DNA of 61,524 nt from Nitrososphaerota archaeon (GTDB lineage Archaea; Thermoproteota; Nitrososphaeria; Nitrososphaerales; Gagatemarchaeaceae): NCBI GenBank assembly GCA_016200045.1, contig JACQFN010000001.1, forward strand, positions 1 through 61,524, in the 5' to 3' direction. Shown here piece after piece: positions 60,167 through 61,524 of the stretch; the stretch's first letter is position 1; the number at the start of each line of letters is the position of its first letter. The position numbers and the translations under genes are program-made. The notes beneath the pieces are model-generated. The model was not told where the DNA came from. It ran no database searches and was given only the letters and a program-made list of their open reading frames with translations.

Positions 60167-61276
60167 CTAGACGTCTCTGATTACCATGGCGGCGAGGGCG
60201 TTCTTCGCATCGCGGTCCCCTTTCAGGAGGAGGTATTCGCCAAATATGCCAAACGAACATGAGACGCCCTGCCTGTAGTGATGGCAGTAGACATCGATGG
60301 GGACTGAGGTGGGAGCGTAGTATGCAGCGACCCCGTAATACCTCGCCAAGTCGTAGAAGGTCGCCAGGACGTCCGTCCCGGTGAAGTTTGTGACGAAGTT
60401 CACATCCCAGTGACGGAAGTTGTAGCCGTAGAAGATCCTGGACCCCGGAATCGGACCGCTGTGGTTGACGACCGCGAAGTCCACGTAGATCTCTTCGCCC
60501 AGCGAGGGCTCAGGAAGGAAGATGCTTCCGAACCAGTTCGTCGACATGTTATCGAAGGGACTGGAGGCAGATTGCCACGCCGCGGTCCCGTTGAACTCGA
60601 GTCCGTGACCGGCGACGAATGTCTCCATATTGGTCTGGGCCGAGTAGTTCACTTTCGCATAGAACGTGTTCCCGTCGACGGCAACGATCTTTCCGCCTGT
60701 CGCTACGAACTCTGCGAACTGAGAGTATTCGAAGTCTGTTACGTATTCTTCGTGGCCGAGGACCAAGACATCGGTAGTCCTGATGCCGTTCGAGAAGAGC
60801 GCACCTTCATTGACATCGATGTCGGTGATTGTCTTGACCGAAGGTACGATCGAGGTCAGCGTCTCCAACAGTATCGGACTCTCGGTGAAGTTGTCGCCGA
60901 CCTCGGTCCACTTGTCCAGAACCACCTTGCTGGAAAGCATCTCCAGGTTCGTAGTTATGAACCGCGGCGGAGGCATTCCGTTTGAGCTGGACACTTGGGA
61001 CTCGGACTGTGAGTTAAAGACCCTGGAAGCATACTCATAGAATGAGTAGAATGACCCGCTCCCGTTGACGAAGAGCAGGTTCGTGCCGTTCACGTAGGAA
61101 CGGAAGTATGGGCTGATCGTAAACACGGGTTTGACGTATGTGACTCTGACACCTTCTTTCAAGCACCCAATCGGTTTGTAGCAGTTAGGGTCCGCAGGCA
61201 GGATGTAGTACAGGGCGCTGGCAAGCACGATGGCGCAAACCGCAAGCGCAACGCCGTACGCCAAGCTCTTTTTCAT
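60167..61276 (-). CDS. Exported/anchored protein with a GATase-like N,N-dimethylformamidase-type domain
   Basis: About 369 residues from the ATG at 61276 (MKKSLAYGVAL). A single N-terminal span or signal anchor is followed by an extracellular region with many Asn-x-Ser/Thr sites. The core block TDVLVLGHEEYVTDFEYSQFAEFVATGGKIVAVDGNTFYAKVNY resembles the GHxEYxS...F...GGxxxxxxGNxxxxxV pattern of the large-subunit N,N-dimethylformamidase-like family. Catalytic residues cannot be confirmed. Cysteines near the C-terminus (YCHHYRQGVSCSF) could bind metal or form a disulfide. Stand-alone gene. Confidence 0.6.
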   Translation of the reverse strand: MKKSLAYGVALAVCAIVLASALYYILPADPNCYKPIGCLKEGVRVTYVKPVFTISPYFRSYVNGTNLLFVNGSGSFYSFYEYASRVFNSQSESQVSSSNGMPPPRFITTNLEMLSSKVVLDKWTEVGDNFTESPILLETLTSIVPSVKTITDIDVNEGALFSNGIRTTDVLVLGHEEYVTDFEYSQFAEFVATGGKIVAVDGNTFYAKVNYSAQTNMETFVAGHGLEFNGTAAWQSASSPFDNMSTNWFGSIFLPEPSLGEEIYVDFAVVNHSGPIPGSRIFYGYNFRHWDVNFVTNFTGTDVLATFYDLARYYGVAAYYAPTSVPIDVYCHHYRQGVSCSFGIFGEYLLLKGDRDAKNALAAMVIRDV

Positions 61277-61388
61277 TCCGGCATGGTTTTCTCGGTCCGG
61301 GATTATTAAGCGAGGTTCGATACGTCTTCCAGAACAGTCGGTGCGAATCGTCAAGCGTTGCATCGTAGCCAATCCGAAACACGTGTAG

Positions 61389-61473
61389 TGCGGGGGGTGG
61401 GATTCGAACCCACGAACCCCTAAGGGATGGGAGCCTCAGTCCCACGCCGTTGACCATGCTGGGCGACCCCCGC
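61389..61473 (-). tRNA. tRNA-Leu(GAG)
   Basis: Class II tRNA. Acceptor GCGGGGG pairs with CCCCCGC, A73. Anticodon stem TGGGA/TCCCA with loop CTGAGGC (anticodon GAG). Long variable arm TCCCTTAGGGGTTC-like, T arm GTGGG-TTCGAAT-CCCAC. No intron. TTTTAGAA about 25 bp upstream on the minus strand serves as TATA. Confidence 0.93.
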
Positions 61474-61524
61474 ACAATTTGCAGGCCGCCCTTCATCAAT
61501 TCTAAAACCCTTTGCAGTAACAAG

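Noticed and set aside
1-61524. CRISPR arrays, insertion sequences, rRNA genes, replication origin repeats
   Set aside because: None seen: no regularly spaced repeats, no transposase-like frames, no rRNA signature and no Cdc6/Orc gene in the window.

Overview
This window is a GC-rich piece of an archaeal chromosome. Archaeal markers include A-type ATPase subunits K, C and I, topoisomerase VI, aIF1, aIF2-beta, RIO1 kinase with a Dim2/Pno1-type KH protein, DUF424, MIP-synthase, intron-bearing tRNAs and TATA boxes about 25-30 bp before genes. The complex I order (H-I-J-K-M-L-M-N), the divergent FtsZ-like protein and the DnaK-DnaJ-GrpE set fit the Thaumarchaeota/Nitrososphaeria-Bathyarchaeia side of the TACK archaea. 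I cannot fix the lineage further, and no ammonia-oxidation gene is visible.

Layout. 0.2-2.6 kb: a thioredoxin-like protein, an unresolved tRNA-like patch (about 600-900), an unknown gene and a prenyl diphosphate synthase. 2.6-6.3 kb: A-ATPase K, C and I. 6.3-16.6 kb: a complex I operon on the minus strand whose NuoI carries an intein. 16.7-22.5 kb: aIF1, two intron-containing tRNAs, an SnoaL-like protein, a HhH-GPD glycosylase, CorA, inositol-phosphate synthase and AlkD. 22.4-27.8 kb: topoisomerase VI A/B (B with an intein), then Dim2-like/RIO1. 27.8-31.3 kb: grpE-dnaK-dnaJ. 31.3-37.1 kb: aIF2-beta/DUF424 and a compact salvage operon (MTA phosphorylase, APRT, second phosphorylase paralog, SAH hydrolase) followed by metG. 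37.1-44.2 kb: FtsZ-like protein, MIP18-like protein, glycine decarboxylase pair, an exported coiled-coil protein, thioredoxin reductase. 44.2-47.7 kb: an AmrS-type radical SAM gene interrupted by both an intein and an in-frame TAG, a ZIP transporter and a PadR regulator. 47.8-55.6 kb: tRNA-Gln and surface-glycan genes (DUF354, sugar dehydrogenase-like, Gfo/Idh/MocA, hexapeptide acetyltransferase, GlcNAc-1-P transferase, GT-C enzyme), with an OB-fold protein and a phosphatase. 55.6-58.7 kb: a translationally coupled, apparently undescribed three-gene operon (GT2, nucleotidyltransferase, flavin/F420-fold plus methyltransferase fusion). 58.7-61.5 kb: small membrane protein, winged-helix regulator, two surface/membrane unknowns and tRNA-Leu.

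The most striking content is three inteins in 61 kb. Two sit immediately before a cysteine that ligates an Fe-S cluster (NuoI second 4Fe-4S motif; radical SAM CxxxCxxC). The AmrS intein has a Vsr-like EDxHD nuclease with a zinc finger instead of LAGLIDADG. A second theme is start codons: gcvPB and topVIB have conserved N-termini that can be reached only from CTG, and a GT2 gene has no ATG/GTG/TTG at all before its conserved first strand. A third is tRNA genes with extra introns.
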